Source of the DNA: DASSQJ01 sp963726295
Lineage (GTDB): Bacteria; Actinomycetota; Actinomycetes; Actinomycetales; Dermatophilaceae
Assembly: GCA_963726295.1 (NCBI GenBank)
Contig: CAVSBW010000001.1
Span: 620,001 to 684,000, forward strand
Direction of reading: 5' to 3'
DNA: 64,000 nucleotides
In this document: one piece after another, positions 43,986 through 51,860 of the stretch
Layout: the number at the start of each line of letters is the position of its first letter
Position numbering within the stretch: position 1 is the stretch's first letter
Notes under the pieces: generated by a model
What the model saw: only the letters and a program-made list of their open reading frames with translations
Told to the model about the DNA's origin: nothing
Databases searched by the model: none
Position numbers and translations under genes: made by a program

Positions 43986-43991
43986 TACCCT
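43986..43991 (+). promoter_or_regulatory. -10 box (TACCCT) for leaderless ispG
   Basis: TACCCT is followed by exactly 7 nt and the ATG at 43999. It matches TAnnnT, and no Shine-Dalgarno sequence is present. Confidence 0.55.
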
Positions 43992-43998
43992 TGGTTCC

Positions 43999-45159
43999 AT
44001 GTCCGTCTCCCTCGGTATGCCGAAAGCGCCCCCGCCCGTCCTCGCCCCCCGCCGGCAGAGCCGGAAGATCCGCGTGGGGTCCGTCGACGTCGGTGGCGGC
44101 GCCCCGATCTCGGTGCAGTCCATGACGACGACACCGACGACGGACATCAACGCCACCCTCCAGCAGATCGCCGAGCTCACCGCCTCGGGCTGCGACATCG
44201 TGCGGGTGGCCTGCCCGAGCCAGGACGACGCCGAGGCCCTTCCGGCCATCGCGCGGAAGAGCCAGATCCCGGTCATCGCCGACATCCACTTCCAGCCGAA
44301 GTACGTCTACGCCGCCATCGATGCCGGGTGCGCCGCCGTGCGCGTCAACCCGGGCAACATCCGCAAGTTCGACGACCAGGTCAAGGAGATCAGCCGCGCC
44401 GCCACCGACGCCGGCGTCTCCATCCGCATCGGGGTCAACGCGGGCTCGCTCGACAAGCGCATCCTCGACAAGTACGGCGCCCCGACCGCCGAGGCGCTCG
44501 TCGAGTCCGCCGTGTGGGAGGCGAGCCTGTTCGAGGAGCACGGCTTCCACGACTTCAAGATCTCGGTGAAGCACAACGACCCGGTCGTCATGGTGCGCGC
44601 GTACCAGATGCTCGCCGAGCGGGGCGACTGGCCGCTGCACCTCGGGGTCACCGAGGCCGGCCCGGCGTTCCAGGGGACGATCAAGTCCGCCACGGCCTTC
44701 GGCGCGCTGCTCAGCCAGGGCATCGGCGACACCATCCGGGTCTCGCTGTCGGCCCCGCCGGTCGAGGAGGTCAAGGTCGGCATCCAGATCCTGCAGAGCC
44801 TGAACCTGCGGCCGCGCAAGCTCGAGATCGTCTCCTGCCCCTCCTGCGGTCGGGCACAGGTCGATGTCTACACCCTCGCCGACGAGGTGACAGCGGGGCT
44901 CGAGGGGATGACGGTGCCGCTGCGCGTGGCGGTCATGGGCTGTGTGGTCAACGGACCGGGCGAGGCCCGCGAGGCCGACCTCGGTGTGGCCTCCGGCAAC
45001 GGGAAGGGCCAGATCTTCGTCAAGGGTGAGGTCATCAAGACCGTGCCCGAGAGCGCCATCGTGGAGACCCTCATCGAGGAGGCCATGCGGATCGCCGAGG
45101 AGATGGGGGAGCCGGTCGACGAGGAGTCCGCCGGCTCGCCGAGCGTCACCGTGGGCTAG
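43999..45159 (+). CDS. ispG: 4-hydroxy-3-methylbut-2-en-1-yl diphosphate synthase
   Basis: A 386-residue iron-sulfur enzyme that makes HMBPP from MEcPP, the penultimate step of the same isoprenoid pathway as dxr. VQSMTTTPTTDINATLQQI, VRVACPSQDDAEAL and VIADIHFQPKYVYAAI are the barrel motifs. The cluster cysteines are in IVSCPSCGRAQVD and VAVMGCVVNGPGEA. Length and motifs fit the short bacterial form. ATG 43999 is the first codon after the TACCCT box. ispG lies beside dxr and rip1 in the conserved actinobacterial order. Confidence 0.96.
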   Translation: MSVSLGMPKAPPPVLAPRRQSRKIRVGSVDVGGGAPISVQSMTTTPTTDINATLQQIAELTASGCDIVRVACPSQDDAEALPAIARKSQIPVIADIHFQPKYVYAAIDAGCAAVRVNPGNIRKFDDQVKEISRAATDAGVSIRIGVNAGSLDKRILDKYGAPTAEALVESAVWEASLFEEHGFHDFKISVKHNDPVVMVRAYQMLAERGDWPLHLGVTEAGPAFQGTIKSATAFGALLSQGIGDTIRVSLSAPPVEEVKVGIQILQSLNLRPRKLEIVSCPSCGRAQVDVYTLADEVTAGLEGMTVPLRVAVMGCVVNGPGEAREADLGVASGNGKGQIFVKGEVIKTVPESAIVETLIEEAMRIAEEMGEPVDEESAGSPSVTVG

Positions 45160-45232
45160 GTCCCGACCGCGCCGCACGCGGTGCCGCCCCCCGTGTTCTC
45201 CTCTGTGGTGTTCTCCCGGCGTCGCTGCGCCC

Positions 45233-45238
45233 TAGGCT
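45233..45238 (+). promoter_or_regulatory. -10 box (TAGGCT) for the DUF4081-GNAT gene
   Basis: TAGGCT ends 6 nt before GTG 45245 with no ribosome-binding site. The spacing fits a leaderless transcript. Confidence 0.5.
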
Positions 45239-45244
45239 GACCTC

Positions 45245-46090
45245 GTGCTCCGCACGCGCTCCCCCGTCCGGCCGTTGTCGCTCGCTGACCGCGACGCCGC
45301 CTTGGAGCTGTGCGCCCGGGACCTGCCCCGCTCGGTCTTCGTCGCCGCGCGCATCGTCGAGGGGGCCCGGACCGGTTCCCTCGGCTCCGTGCTCGGGCAC
45401 CGCACCGAGGGCGCCCTGACCTCGCTCTGCTGGTCGAGCGCGAACATCGTCCCGGTCGCGACGACCGAGGAGAACCAACCTCTCTTCGCCGAGCGAGTGC
45501 GACGCTGGCGGGGCCGCTGCGCCTCGGTGTTCGGTCCTCGTGACGAGGTCGAGGGCCTGTGGCGCGGCCTGGAACCCTCCTGGGGGCCGGCCCGGGCCGT
45601 CCGGGTCCGCCAACCCCTGCTCGTGGCCACGCAGCCCCCGTCCGCCCTGGGGGTGGCGTGCGACCAGCGCGTTCGTCCGGCGCGGCAGGACGAGGTCGAC
45701 CTCGTCCTCCCGGCCGCCGAGCACATGTTCACCGCGGAGATCGGCTACCCGCCGTACACCGGCAGCGGCCGCGGCTACCGGGCCTCCCTCGCGTCGCTCG
45801 TCGCGCGGGGGCACACCTTCGTCGTCGTCGAGGGCGGTGAGGTCATCTTCAAGACCGACATCGGCAGCCTGGCGCTCGGTGCGGCGCAGCTGCAGGGCGT
45901 CTGGCTCACCCCCCGGCTGCGGGGACAGGGGCACGCCGTGCCGATGCTGGCCAGCGTCATCGAGCAGGTCATGGCCGGGCCGGCTCCCCTCGTGACCCTC
46001 TACGTCAACGACTTCAACCGGGCGGCACGGTCGACGTACGAGCACCTCGGGTTCCGCGACGTGGGCGAGTTCTCGACGGTCCTGCTGTGA
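45245..46090 (+). CDS. DUF4081/GNAT acetyltransferase-domain protein
   Basis: A 281-residue protein with an N-terminal DUF4081 region (about residues 1-120) and a GNAT domain. The GNAT part shows RPARQDEVDLVLPAAEHMF, IGSLALGAAQLQGVWLTPRLRGQGHAVPML with the acetyl-CoA loop, and the YVNDFNRAARSTYEHLGFRDVGEF end. The gene follows ispG directly, as Rv2867c does in mycobacteria, so the context is conserved. The acetyl acceptor is unknown. The TAGGCT box and no leader suggest separate transcription from ispG. Confidence 0.85.
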   Translation: MLRTRSPVRPLSLADRDAALELCARDLPRSVFVAARIVEGARTGSLGSVLGHRTEGALTSLCWSSANIVPVATTEENQPLFAERVRRWRGRCASVFGPRDEVEGLWRGLEPSWGPARAVRVRQPLLVATQPPSALGVACDQRVRPARQDEVDLVLPAAEHMFTAEIGYPPYTGSGRGYRASLASLVARGHTFVVVEGGEVIFKTDIGSLALGAAQLQGVWLTPRLRGQGHAVPMLASVIEQVMAGPAPLVTLYVNDFNRAARSTYEHLGFRDVGEFSTVLL

Positions 46091-46108
46091 CCCCGGGGCA
46101 GGGCTGAG

Positions 46109-46972
46109 GTGGCGACCCTCGCCTGGTCACCGCTCTCGGAGACCGACCTGGCCGACCTGCGCGACCTCGCCCTGGCCTGCCTGGCCGCCGACGGTGGCCT
46201 GCCGCTCCTCGCCGAGGAGCCGACGATGCGCCGGATGTTCCTCGAGGGCGTGGGCATCGGGGGGCGCGACGAGACCGGGGACCTCGTGGCCGCGGCCAGT
46301 GTCCGCGTGGCGCCCACCGGCCCTCGCTCGGCCACTGGCCTGGTCCGGCCCTCGGCGCGCCGACAGGGACTGGGGGCCCAGCTCGCGGCGTGGGCGGCCG
46401 AGCACTCCGGCGGGAGGTTGGTGCGGGTCGCGACCGAGACGACCTCGCCCGGGACCGACAGCTTCCTCCGCGGGCTCGGGCTCGTCCGCGTCTTCGCCGA
46501 GCACGTGATGCGGCACGACCTCGTCGACGTGCCCGTCATCGCCCGGCCGAAGGGCCTGAAGGTCCTCCCCTGGAGCGAGGACACCGCCTCCCTGTTCCAC
46601 CGTGCCTACCGGGCCTCCTTCGCCGACCGCCCGGGCTTCCCCGACACCCCCGTGGACGAGTGGGTTCAGGGCCTGGTCGAGGACCCCGGCTTCCGTCCGA
46701 CGCGCTCGCGGGTGGCGCTCGACCGGGAGGGGCGGGTTGCGGGCTTCGTGACCCTCGCTGACGAGTGGGTCGACCAGGTCGGGGTGGTGCCGGCCTGGCG
46801 GGGTCGGCGCCTGGGCGCCCACCTCGTGGTGCGGTCGCTGCAGGCCCTGCGCGACGAGGGGCGCGAGGCCGCCTGGCTGGCGGTCAACGTCGACAACCCC
46901 GCGCACGAGCTGTACCTGCGCCTGGGGTTCGCCGACCACGGACTGCGCTCCCGGTACGAGCGCGCGGTCTGA
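46109..46972 (+). CDS. Tandem GNAT acetyltransferase-like protein
   Basis: A 287-residue protein with two GNAT-like halves, as in mycothiol synthase. The first half contains VRPSARRQGLGAQLAAWAAEHS and a RVATETTSPGTDSF strand. The second ends in GVVPAWRGRRLGAHLVVRSLQAL and VNVDNPAHELYLRLGFADHG. Both carry an acetyl-CoA-binding signature of the R-x-x-G-x-G/A type. The family resemblance is to MshD-type fusions, but a mycothiol role is not shown and other substrates are equally possible. It starts 18 bp after the previous GNAT gene (GTG 46109 with GGGCTGAG upstream), so the two probably form one unit. Confidence 0.8.
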   Translation: MATLAWSPLSETDLADLRDLALACLAADGGLPLLAEEPTMRRMFLEGVGIGGRDETGDLVAAASVRVAPTGPRSATGLVRPSARRQGLGAQLAAWAAEHSGGRLVRVATETTSPGTDSFLRGLGLVRVFAEHVMRHDLVDVPVIARPKGLKVLPWSEDTASLFHRAYRASFADRPGFPDTPVDEWVQGLVEDPGFRPTRSRVALDREGRVAGFVTLADEWVDQVGVVPAWRGRRLGAHLVVRSLQALRDEGREAAWLAVNVDNPAHELYLRLGFADHGLRSRYERAV

Positions 46973-47084
46973 CCCGCGTCGGACGCCACAGCACCGCGGT
47001 GGCTCGAGGCGATCCGGGCGGCGTGGCCCGCCGCAGCCTCGTTATCCTTGCCGGGTTGTCCACCCGACCCCCAGGAGCCTCCCC

Positions 47085-48854
47085 GTGGCCATGCGCATGT
47101 CGTCCCTGTTCCTGCGAACCCTTCGCGAGAACCCGGCGGACGCGGAGGTGCCGAGCCACCAGCTGCTCGTGCGGGCCGGCTACATCCGGCGGGTGAGCCC
47201 CGGCATCTACACGTGGCTGCCCCTGGGCCTGAAGGTGCTGCGTCGGGTCGAGACCATCGTCCGTGAGGAGATGGACGCCATCGGCGCCCAGGAGCTCCTG
47301 TTCCCCGCCCTGCTTCCCCGCGCCCCCTACGAGGCGTCTGGCCGGTGGGGCGAGTACGGCGACAACATCTTCCGGCTCAAGGACCGCCGGGACGACGACT
47401 ACCTCCTCGGGCCGACGCACGAGGAGATGTTCACCCTTGCCGTCAAGGACCTGTACTCGTCCTACAAGGACCTGCCGCTCGCGATCTACCAGATCCAGAC
47501 CAAGTACCGCGACGAGGCCCGCCCGCGGGCCGGCATCCTGCGCGGTCGCGAGTTCGTCATGAAGGACAGCTACTCCTTCGACCTCGACGAGGCCGGGCTC
47601 GACAAGAGCTACCAGCTGCACCGGGACGCCTACGTCCGGATCTTCGACCGGCTCGGGTTCCACTACGTCATCGTCCAGGCGATGGCGGGGGCGATGGGGG
47701 GCTCGAAGTCCGAGGAGTTCCTCGCCACGGCCGAGAACGGCGAGGACACCTACGTCCGCTGTCCGAACTGCGGGTACGCCGCCAACGTCGAGGCCGTGCG
47801 GGTGCCGGCTCCCGACCCCGTCGACGCGTCCGGCACGCCTGCGGCGCACGTCGAGGACACCCCGGACACCCCGACCATCGAGACGCTCGTGGCGCACCTC
47901 GAGGGCGCCTTTCCCCGTGCGGACGGGCGGTCGTGGGCGGCCGCCGACACGCTGAAGAACGTCGTCGTCGTCGTCCGCCACCCCGACGGCACCCGCGAGC
48001 CACTGGCCATCGGCCTGCCCGGTGACCGCGAGGTCGACGAGAAGCGGCTCGGCGCCCAGGTGGACCCGGCCGTGGTCGAGGCCTTCGACGAGAAGGACTT
48101 CGCGGCCAACCCGGTGCTCGCCAAGGGCTACATCGGACCCGGCGTCCTCGGGTCCGACAAGGCGTCCGGCATCCGCTACCTCCTCGACCCGCGGGTCGTC
48201 GACGGCACCGCGTGGGTCACGGGCGCGGACGAGCCCGGCCGCCACGTGCTCGACCTCGTCGCCGGCCGCGACTTCAGCGCCGACGGGACGATAGAGGCGG
48301 CCGAGGTCCGGCCCGGTGACGCCTGCCCGTCGTGCGAGCACGGCCTGGAGGCCGCGCGCGGCATCGAGATGGGGCACGTCTTCCAGCTCGGGACGAAGTA
48401 CGCCGAAGCCCTCGGCCTCGAGGTGCTCGACGAGAACGGCAGGCTGCGGACGGTCGTCATGGGCTCCTACGGCGTCGGGGTCTCCCGGGCCGTCGCCTGC
48501 GTGGCCGAGGGCAACCACGACGAGCTCGGGCTGGTGTGGCCCCGGGCACTCTCGCCCGCCGACGTGCACCTGGTCGCCACCGGCAAGGACGATGCGGTCT
48601 TCACCTACGCCGAGGAGCTCACCCGGGCCCTGGAGGCCGAGGGCGTCGAGGTTCTCTTCGACGACCGGCGGCAGGCCAGCCCCGGCGTGAAGTTCAAGGA
48701 CGCCGAGCTCATCGGCGTGCCCACCATCGTCGTCGTCGGTCGCGGGCTGGCGACGGGGGTGGTCGAGGTCAAGGACCGGCGCTCGGGTGAGCGTCGCGAG
48801 GTCGCCGTCGGTGATGCGGTCTCCGAGATCCTCGGCGAGATCGGCCGGTCGTGA
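47085..48854 (+). CDS. proS: Prolyl-tRNA synthetase (bacterial type)
   Basis: A 589-residue class II synthetase. Motif 1 lies in VSPGIYTWLPLGLKVLRRVETIVREEM. The motif 2 region is YQIQTKYRDEARPRAGILRGREFVMKDSYSF. An insertion of about 180 residues before motif 3 is the editing (INS) domain of the bacterial ProRS type. Motif 3 is in GSYGVGVSRAVACVAEGNHD. The anticodon-binding domain follows from about residue 490. GTG 47085 has AGGAG 8 nt upstream; a TATCCT -10 candidate lies at 47043-47048. In mycobacteria proS lies close to rimP-nusA; here about 13 kb separate them. Confidence 0.97.
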   Translation: MAMRMSSLFLRTLRENPADAEVPSHQLLVRAGYIRRVSPGIYTWLPLGLKVLRRVETIVREEMDAIGAQELLFPALLPRAPYEASGRWGEYGDNIFRLKDRRDDDYLLGPTHEEMFTLAVKDLYSSYKDLPLAIYQIQTKYRDEARPRAGILRGREFVMKDSYSFDLDEAGLDKSYQLHRDAYVRIFDRLGFHYVIVQAMAGAMGGSKSEEFLATAENGEDTYVRCPNCGYAANVEAVRVPAPDPVDASGTPAAHVEDTPDTPTIETLVAHLEGAFPRADGRSWAAADTLKNVVVVVRHPDGTREPLAIGLPGDREVDEKRLGAQVDPAVVEAFDEKDFAANPVLAKGYIGPGVLGSDKASGIRYLLDPRVVDGTAWVTGADEPGRHVLDLVAGRDFSADGTIEAAEVRPGDACPSCEHGLEAARGIEMGHVFQLGTKYAEALGLEVLDENGRLRTVVMGSYGVGVSRAVACVAEGNHDELGLVWPRALSPADVHLVATGKDDAVFTYAEELTRALEAEGVEVLFDDRRQASPGVKFKDAELIGVPTIVVVGRGLATGVVEVKDRRSGERREVAVGDAVSEILGEIGRS

Positions 48855-48966
48855 CCTGTTTCCACGCGCCGGTCGACCACCGGTGGATTCCGCGGTGGGC
48901 CGACCCCGGCCCGGTGCGCGTGGAGGGCGTGCCGGCCGTCTCGCGGCGGCAGCGCGGGAGGCTGCG

Positions 48967-49725
48967 GTGAGCCGGCCGGTCGAGGCGGTCGTCTTCGACT
49001 GGGGCGGCACCCTGACGCCCTGGCACGACGTCGACCTGCCCGAGCAGTGGCGGGTGTTCGCACGCGAGGTCCACGGCATCCCGGTGGGCTCGCCCGACGT
49101 CCCGCAGGAGGACCTCGACGAGGCGCACCGCCTGGCCGACCGCATCCACGCCACCGAGGCCGAGGCGTGGCGCCGGGGGCGTGAGGACCACTCGTCCGCG
49201 GCGCTGGCCGACATCCTCGACCAGGCCGGAGTCGACCCCGAGCACGACCGGCACCACCTCGCCCTCGCGGCGTACCGGCGGTTCTGGGAGCCTCACACCC
49301 ACACGGACCCGCAGGTGCGGCCCCTGTGGGAGGGGCTGCGCGAGCGCGGTCTCCGGGTCGGGGTGCTGTCGAACACCATCTGGTCACGCGAGTACCACCG
49401 CGAGATCTTCGAGCGCGACGGAGTTCTCGACCTCATCGACGCCGACGTCTACTCCAGCGAGATCGACCACGTGAAGCCGCACCCGGAGGCGTTCCGGGCG
49501 GCCTGCCGGGCCCTCGGCGTCGAGCCGACGAGCGCCGTGTACGTCGGCGACCGGATGTTCGAGGACGTGCACGGGCCCCAGCAGGTGGGGATGCGTGCGG
49601 TGTGGGTCCCGCACTCGACGATCCCGACGAACCAGCGGGTCGAGGTCACCGCGGTGCCCGATGCGCGCGCCCACGAGCTGATCGACGTGCTCGACGTCGT
49701 CGACGCGTGGCTCGCGGAGGCCTGA
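48967..49725 (+). CDS. HAD-superfamily hydrolase
   Basis: A 252-residue HAD protein. Motif I is VVFDWGGTLTPW, motif II is VGVLSNTIWS, motif III is HVKPHPEAFRAA, and motif IV is AVYVGDRMFEDVHG. The second aspartate of the usual DxD motif I is glycine (DWGGT). This form is common in a subgroup but removes the general acid of typical phosphatases, so activity may be weak or on an unusual substrate. GTG 48967 is preceded by GGGAGG at the right spacing. The gene is 112 bp after proS. Confidence 0.85.
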   Translation: MSRPVEAVVFDWGGTLTPWHDVDLPEQWRVFAREVHGIPVGSPDVPQEDLDEAHRLADRIHATEAEAWRRGREDHSSAALADILDQAGVDPEHDRHHLALAAYRRFWEPHTHTDPQVRPLWEGLRERGLRVGVLSNTIWSREYHREIFERDGVLDLIDADVYSSEIDHVKPHPEAFRAACRALGVEPTSAVYVGDRMFEDVHGPQQVGMRAVWVPHSTIPTNQRVEVTAVPDARAHELIDVLDVVDAWLAEA

Positions 49726-49801
49726 CGCGGGTCTTCGGGTCTCAGGGGGGTCCCGCTGTCCGGGGGGTCCCGCCTGCGCAGGGGGCCCGCGACCGCCGCA
49801 C

Positions 49802-49807
49802 TAGGGT
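49802..49807 (+). promoter_or_regulatory. -10 box (TAGGGT) for the TSUP permease gene
   Basis: TAGGGT is followed by 6 nt and GTG 49814, with no ribosome-binding site. It fits TAnnnT and leaderless spacing. Confidence 0.5.
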
Positions 49808-49813
49808 GGCGCG

Positions 49814-50593
49814 GTGAGCGACCCGACCATGCAGACCATGGTGCTGCTCGGGCTCGCCGGCTTCCTCGCGGGCTGGGTCGACGCGGTGGTCGGTGGCGGT
49901 GGGCTCATCCAGATCCCTGCGCTGCTGCTCGGTATGCCCGGTGCGGCACCCGCCCAGGTGCTGGCCACCAACAAGTTCTCCGCGGTGTGGGGCACCGGCA
50001 CGGCCGCCGCCACCTACTACCGCCGCGTGCGGCCCGACCTGCGCACGGCGCTGCCGATGGCGGCGGTGGCGTATCTCGGCGCGATCTGTGGCGCCCTCAT
50101 CGGGCTGCACATCCCCAAGAGCGCGTTCAACCCGATCATCCTCGTCATGCTCGTCCTCGTCGGTACCTACACGCTGCTCAAGCCGTCGGCGGGTGAGCTG
50201 ACCAGGCTGCGCTGGACCGGTGCACGGCACACGACGGCCGCGGTCGCCATCGGCTTCGTCATCGGCGTGTACGACGGCGCTCTGGGGCCGGGCACCGGCT
50301 CCTTCCTCGTCTTCGTCCTCGTGGGCCTGCTCGGGTACGCGTTCCTCGAGGCCAGCGCCACCGCCAAGGTGACGAACCTCGCGACCAACCTCGGCGCTCT
50401 CACGGTGTTCGCGCCGGGTGGTCACATCGTGCTGTCGGTGGGGATCGTGATGGCCGTGACGAACCTCGTCGGTGGGTACGTCGGCGCCCGTACGGCGGTG
50501 TCGCGGGGGAACCGCTTCGTCCGGGTGGTGTTCGTCGTCGTCGTCTCCGCATTCATCATCCGGATCGGGGGAGAGCTGCTCGGCCTCTGGTGA
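49814..50593 (+). CDS. TSUP/TauE-SafE family membrane permease
   Basis: A 259-residue protein with about eight membrane helices. The two family repeats are visible: LAGFLAGWVDAVVGGGGLIQIPALL (GGG(G)LI-P) in the first half, and AIGFVIGVYDGALGPGTGSFLVFVLV in the second. TSUP proteins move sulfonates, sulfite or similar organosulfur anions; the substrate here is not indicated by neighbours. GTG 49814 is the leaderless start suggested by TAGGGT. The stop lies just before the 59-bp direct repeat. Confidence 0.88.
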   Translation: MSDPTMQTMVLLGLAGFLAGWVDAVVGGGGLIQIPALLLGMPGAAPAQVLATNKFSAVWGTGTAAATYYRRVRPDLRTALPMAAVAYLGAICGALIGLHIPKSAFNPIILVMLVLVGTYTLLKPSAGELTRLRWTGARHTTAAVAIGFVIGVYDGALGPGTGSFLVFVLVGLLGYAFLEASATAKVTNLATNLGALTVFAPGGHIVLSVGIVMAVTNLVGGYVGARTAVSRGNRFVRVVFVVVVSAFIIRIGGELLGLW

Positions 50594-50602
50594 CCCCCCT
50601 CC

Positions 50603-50723
50603 GGCTCCCTGTCCTCCGAACGTGGGTGACAAGTGACCCCGAGGCGCCGGATTTCACCCACGAAGGCTCCCTGTCCTCCGAACGTGGGTGACAAGTGACC
50701 CCGAGGCGCCGGATTTCACCCAC
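50603..50723. repeat. Two exact 59-bp direct repeats, each containing a 40-nt inverted-repeat element
   Basis: The 59-bp sequence at 50603-50661 is repeated exactly at 50665-50723 after a 3-nt gap. Inside each copy, GTGGGTGA (50622, 50684) and TCACCCAC (ending 50661, 50723) form perfect arms of a 40-nt element with a 24-nt centre. A diverged copy of the same 40-nt layout lies on the other side of the DUF559 gene. Confidence 0.9.
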
Positions 50724-50730
50724 ATCGAGA

Positions 50731-51654
50731 TCAGGCGGCGCGGCGTGTCCGGAGGCCGTCCCGCACCTGTCCCATGAACGCCGTCTCGAAGACCCGGAGG
50801 CCGACGAGGTCGATCCGCAGCACCACGTCGCCGGAGAGCACGACGGAGTTCTGGCGGATGTGGTCGTCGGCGACGGCGAGGCCCACCCGGTGGCCGGCCC
50901 CGTCGATCTCGACCACGAGCCCACCCCGCCAACGCGCGTCGAGGTACAACCGACCGCGCGGGCCAGTGCGCACGACCTGACGATCAGGTGCAGGGATGCC
51001 GTGGCGCCGGCACATCGAGGCGAAGTCGAGCTCGCCGAGGGACTGGGCTCCATCGGCGACGTCTCGGAGCACCCTCCGGACGAAGGGCCGGCGGCCGCGG
51101 TTGCGCACCGTCGTCAGTGTCCCGAGGAGGCGTGGCCCCGTCGTCAGCCGCTGCTGCACGGCCAGGCACAGGAGCAGAGCGGCCTGGCGGTCGGAGCGGG
51201 CCCACGCCGCAGCACGGAGCGCAGCCACCTCCGGCCTGGTTCGAGGCAGACCCGGGAGGGGCCGGTCGAGAACCGTACGCCTGACCCGGTGCACGTGGAC
51301 ACCCGGGACCTCAGGGCACTGCGCTCCGCGGGGGACCGACACGTGGACATCCACGTCCCCGTAGCCGGTCAGGCCGGCGGCCGACAGCGCGCTGGCACCG
51401 TCGATGAGGGCGACCCGCTCCGCCACCTCCCACACGGCACGCCACCTCAGCCCCTCCGCTGAGACAGGCCCTGTGTGGAGCGCGACCGTGTGCACCCCGA
51501 GCCGCTGCCACCGCTCTTCTCGGAGCTCCATCCGGATCGCGCCGTGGTCGTACCCGAGTCCGGCGAGGCGGCCCATGGTCAGCACGCCGCCGAAGTCCTC
51601 CGACACCGTCCGCGCGGCACGACGCGCATCGCGGCGAGGCCGAAGGGCGGTCAT
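50731..51654 (-). CDS. DUF559 (VSR-like endonuclease fold) protein with AbiEi-like N-terminus
   Basis: A 307-residue protein. The N-terminal ~90 residues (TVSEDFGGVLTMGRLAGLGYDHGAIRMEL onward) resemble the winged-helix AbiEi antitoxin domain common in actinobacterial multi-copy proteins. The C-terminal ~100 residues are a DUF559 domain: SLGELDFASMCRRHGIP, LYLDARW, and VVEIDGAGH, the motif set of a Vsr-like PD-(D/E)xK nuclease. The fold combination is widespread but uncharacterised. No toxin gene overlaps it. The gene is bracketed by the 40-nt inverted-repeat elements, which suggests local mobility or gene turnover; that is inference. Confidence 0.82.
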   Translation of the reverse strand: MTALRPRRDARRAARTVSEDFGGVLTMGRLAGLGYDHGAIRMELREERWQRLGVHTVALHTGPVSAEGLRWRAVWEVAERVALIDGASALSAAGLTGYGDVDVHVSVPRGAQCPEVPGVHVHRVRRTVLDRPLPGLPRTRPEVAALRAAAWARSDRQAALLLCLAVQQRLTTGPRLLGTLTTVRNRGRRPFVRRVLRDVADGAQSLGELDFASMCRRHGIPAPDRQVVRTGPRGRLYLDARWRGGLVVEIDGAGHRVGLAVADDHIRQNSVVLSGDVVLRIDLVGLRVFETAFMGQVRDGLRTRRAA

Positions 51655-51720
51655 CGACGGATCGTGGCGCAGGCCGCCGAAGCCGCCGCCGACTTCTCCA
51701 CAGGGGCCGGCGGCACCCGT

Positions 51721-51768
51721 GAACGTGGGTGAGGAGTGGCGCCTCAGCGACGATGTTCACCCACATTC
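51721..51768. repeat. Third, diverged copy of the 40-nt inverted-repeat element
   Basis: GTGGGTGA (51725-51732) and TCACCCAC (51757-51764) are spaced exactly as in the two left-hand copies, giving the same 40-nt length. The extended arms GAACGTGGGTGA and TCACCCACATTC match 11 of 12. The centre sequence differs from the left copies except for the AGTG that follows the first arm by two bases. Confidence 0.75.
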
Positions 51769-51780
51769 GCAGGTAGCGAA

Positions 51781-51860
51781 GGTGGGGTCGGGGGTCAGGA
51801 GGTGGGGTCGGGGGTCAGGAGGTGGGGTCGGGGGTCAGGAGGTGGGGTCGGGGGTCAGGA
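51781..51860. repeat. Four 20-bp G-rich tandem repeats overlapping the amylosucrase stop
   Basis: ggtggggtcgggggtcagga is repeated four times exactly, followed by a partial fifth unit. The fourth copy contains the stop codon of the minus-strand amylosucrase. The other copies reproduce the gene's 3' end, so they probably arose by duplication of the terminus. Runs of four to five G on the plus strand give G-quadruplex potential. Confidence 0.9.

Noticed and set aside
50594..51060. Short minus-strand ORFs through the 59-bp repeats
   Set aside because: They exist only because the repeats lack stops and carry no homology or ribosome-binding sites.
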